NCBI GenBank assembly: GCA_003694385.1 | Contig: RFKA01000128.1 | Coordinates: 1-5,926 of the forward strand | DNA from: Candidatus Woesearchaeota archaeon | GTDB taxonomy: Archaea > Nanobdellota > Nanobdellia > Woesearchaeales > UBA525 | Length of the DNA stretch: 5,926 bases | Direction: 5' to 3' | Part shown: positions 4,248-5,926 of the stretch, in pieces | Position numbering within the stretch: the stretch's first letter is position 1 | Layout of the letters: every line of letters starts with the position of its first letter | The notes under the pieces: model-generated | Database searches by the model: none | What the model was told of the DNA's origin: nothing | The model's input: the letters and a program-made list of their open reading frames with translations, nothing else | Translations under genes and position numbers: made by a program

Positions 4248-5926
4248 ATGCGTATCATTCACGAACACAACGGCGAGCGCCGCGAGGGCGAAGGAAGAGG
4301 CCTTGGTGCGGGCATGTTCCTGCTCACGAACAAGAAAGGCACGTGGCTCTCACTCGCGCCAGAAAACATCACGAAGTACAACGGCCTCATCCACTACGAT
4401 GCGGTAGCTGATACGTACGTGAAAACCATTGCTGATTTCGTGCTTGCGACAAAGCCTCGAACAATCATCAATCGCGTGAGCAGCGTCGAGCGCCAGCACG
4501 ACCACGCACGCGAAACATTCTGGATGAGCAGTACGGCGCTCCACTACCACCTCGAGAACTATACGGGACCACTCATCCTAGACCTTGATACGCGCCGCCT
4601 CGACGACGAGTCAACTGACGGGCGCAGCTACCACTTGGAGCAGGAGGGAGACGTTCTGCTCATCCACTATGAGAAGCGCGGCGGACCCCGAGGAACGTAC
4701 GCCTACTGGGTTGCCTGTAAAGGACTCTCTACGCATGAGCGCATTGACCGTTGGGAAGAACGACACTTCCCCTATGATGAACAGCGCGGCGACGCAAGCA
4801 CCTTCTGGGTGTACCGCGCCTGCGCGCTCCCCATACACGGACGAGCGCGCCTCGTTATCACGCGTAGCGCGACCCGGGAGAAAGCATTGGCGAAAGTAGA
4901 GCGCGCGTGGACTGAGGAAGAGGAGATCGTCGAGAGCCTCGAGCACGCAGCGCAGCGTCGCTACCAGACAGGCAGTCTCATACGAGACCTCGCTCTCGCC
5001 GCTCTCGACGCGCTCACGACGAAACGAAAGGGCAGTTTCACCGGCATCTATGCAGGCCTCCCCTGGTTCCATCAGTTCTGGAGCCGCGATGAGCTCATCA
5101 GCGCGGCACCACTCATCACGACGGAGCAATACTCGCTCATGAAAGAGCTCCTCGTGCGCTACTATGAACGGCTCGACACACCCCTCGAGGCACAGTATCC
5201 CTCAGGGGGCTTGCGGGCAGTTGACGCGCTCGGCTGGCTCGCCATCCGTACGCACGAACTCCTCGCCAAGCTCGAAGCACAAGGCATTCTCGCCGACTAC
5301 TTCACGCGGCTCGAGCTTGCCTACTTGCGTGACCGTCTGCAGTTCGCGCTGAGAGAGCGCTTCAGGACGCAGCTGCGTGATGGCCTCATCGTGAGTGGCC
5401 CTGGCGAGACATGGATGGATGCGCAGTGGGGCGGCGATGATCGCGCCGGGGCTTGCATTGAGATTCAGGCGCAGACGCTCCGCGCACTCAAACTCGCGCA
5501 GTTCCTCGAGCAGAAGACGCGACTCTTCCCCTCCTCTGAGTGGCGAAAGCGTGAGAAAGCATTGCACGAGCGCGTCCGCGGAGTCTTCTTTCGTGGAGGA
5601 GTGCTCGCTGACCGCGCAGGAGACCCCACCCAGCGGCCAAACGTTTTCCTCGCCTACTCTGCGTACCCGCAACTGCTCTCACGCGAGGAGTGGCGCGGCG
5701 TGTTTGATGCTGCACTCCCCAGCCTCTTCCTCGAGTGGGGTGGTCTCGCGAGTATCGCGACAACCCACCCGCTCTTCACGACACACTACACAGGGATGAA
5801 CAATAAAAGCTATCATCGTGGCGACTCATGGTTCTGGGTGAACTGCCTCGCGGCGCAATCCCTGCACCGTATTGCACCCGAGCATTATCACGAAACGATA
5901 GCGCGGCTCATGGATGCGGCCGTCGC
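4248..5926 (+). CDS. Amylo-alpha-1,6-glucosidase-type glycogen debranching enzyme, 3' end outside window
   Basis: An open frame of 559 codons runs to the window edge without a stop. The product should hydrolyse alpha-1,6 branch points of glycogen-like glucans in the cytosol. An N-terminal beta-rich domain (about 1-230) includes GAGMFLLTNKKGTWLSL and the TKYNGLIHYD stretch typical of the debranching N-domain. A C-terminal (alpha/alpha)6-barrel domain follows. It carries YAGLPWFHQFWSRDE (W278, D281; family usually WGRD), ETWMDAQ (E387, D391), a glycine-rich stretch then EIQAQTL (E405; family EIxAL) and YHRGDSWFW (522-530; family YHxGxVWPW). The acidic residues in these motifs are the candidate catalytic ones; I cannot assign acid and base with certainty. 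Length suggests only the last part of the barrel is missing. There is no signal peptide. It is translated from its own ribosome site 38 bp after the nucleotidyltransferase, and pairing with it points to storage-glucan turnover. Relatives such as other GH15-like glucosidases are possible but less likely. Confidence 0.88.
   Translation, partial: MRIIHEHNGERREGEGRGLGAGMFLLTNKKGTWLSLAPENITKYNGLIHYDAVADTYVKTIADFVLATKPRTIINRVSSVERQHDHARETFWMSSTALHYHLENYTGPLILDLDTRRLDDESTDGRSYHLEQEGDVLLIHYEKRGGPRGTYAYWVACKGLSTHERIDRWEERHFPYDEQRGDASTFWVYRACALPIHGRARLVITRSATREKALAKVERAWTEEEEIVESLEHAAQRRYQTGSLIRDLALAALDALTTKRKGSFTGIYAGLPWFHQFWSRDELISAAPLITTEQYSLMKELLVRYYERLDTPLEAQYPSGGLRAVDALGWLAIRTHELLAKLEAQGILADYFTRLELAYLRDRLQFALRERFRTQLRDGLIVSGPGETWMDAQWGGDDRAGACIEIQAQTLRALKLAQFLEQKTRLFPSSEWRKREKALHERVRGVFFRGGVLADRAGDPTQRPNVFLAYSAYPQLLSREEWRGVFDAALPSLFLEWGGLASIATTHPLFTTHYTGMNNKSYHRGDSWFWVNCLAAQSLHRIAPEHYHETIARLMDAAV

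Noticed and set aside
1..5926. tRNA or rRNA genes, CRISPR arrays, insertion sequences
   Set aside because: I saw no tRNA T-loop with a matching acceptor stem outside coding sequence, no regularly spaced repeat-spacer array, and no transposase motifs or terminal inverted repeats.

Overview
The window looks archaeal. The evidence is a type II methionine aminopeptidase of the short archaeal form, a signal-peptidase-like protein with a Ser/His rather than Ser/Lys arrangement, TATA boxes with purine/A-rich BRE-like flanks about 26 bp before transcript starts, one apparently leaderless gene, and GGTGA/GAGG Shine-Dalgarno sites. Coding DNA is GC-rich with strong G/C at third positions, while the main intergenic spacers are AT-rich. 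The style of the signal peptidase and of the sugar genes recalls DPANN archaea (Woesearchaeota/Pacearchaeota-like). That placement is from memory of the families and is tentative.

Layout. Three genes lie on the minus strand: methionine aminopeptidase (55-969), an S26-type signal peptidase homologue (1156-1692) and a GalT-like HIT-superfamily nucleotidyltransferase/phosphorylase (1951-3009). A roughly 200-bp divergent promoter region (3010-3216) separates the last of these from two plus-strand genes: a sugar-1-phosphate nucleotidyltransferase (3217-4209) and an amylo-alpha-1,6-glucosidase-type glycogen debranching enzyme (4248 to the window edge, incomplete).

How the genes fit together. The right half is a small carbohydrate module. 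The nucleotidyltransferase and debranching enzyme form an apparent operon (38-bp gap, own SD for the second gene), and the GalT-like gene is transcribed away from them out of a shared control region. Together they suggest interconversion of hexose-1-phosphates and NDP-sugars linked to storage glucan. The exact nucleotide and sugar cannot be read from sequence. The left half is protein maturation: N-terminal Met removal and signal-peptide cleavage. These two genes are separated by 186 bp and are not obviously one operon.

Most notable observation: the nucleotidyltransferase has no ATG, GTG or TTG that would preserve its essential N-terminal nucleotide-binding loop. The reading frame, family alignment and a well-spaced Shine-Dalgarno all point to an ATC start codon at 3217. 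Other points are a perfect 14-bp TATA-containing palindrome followed by a chain of four overlapping mini-ORFs in the 1693-1950 spacer, short tandem repeats on both sides of the aminopeptidase gene, and an inverted repeat framing the TATA box of the GalT-like gene.
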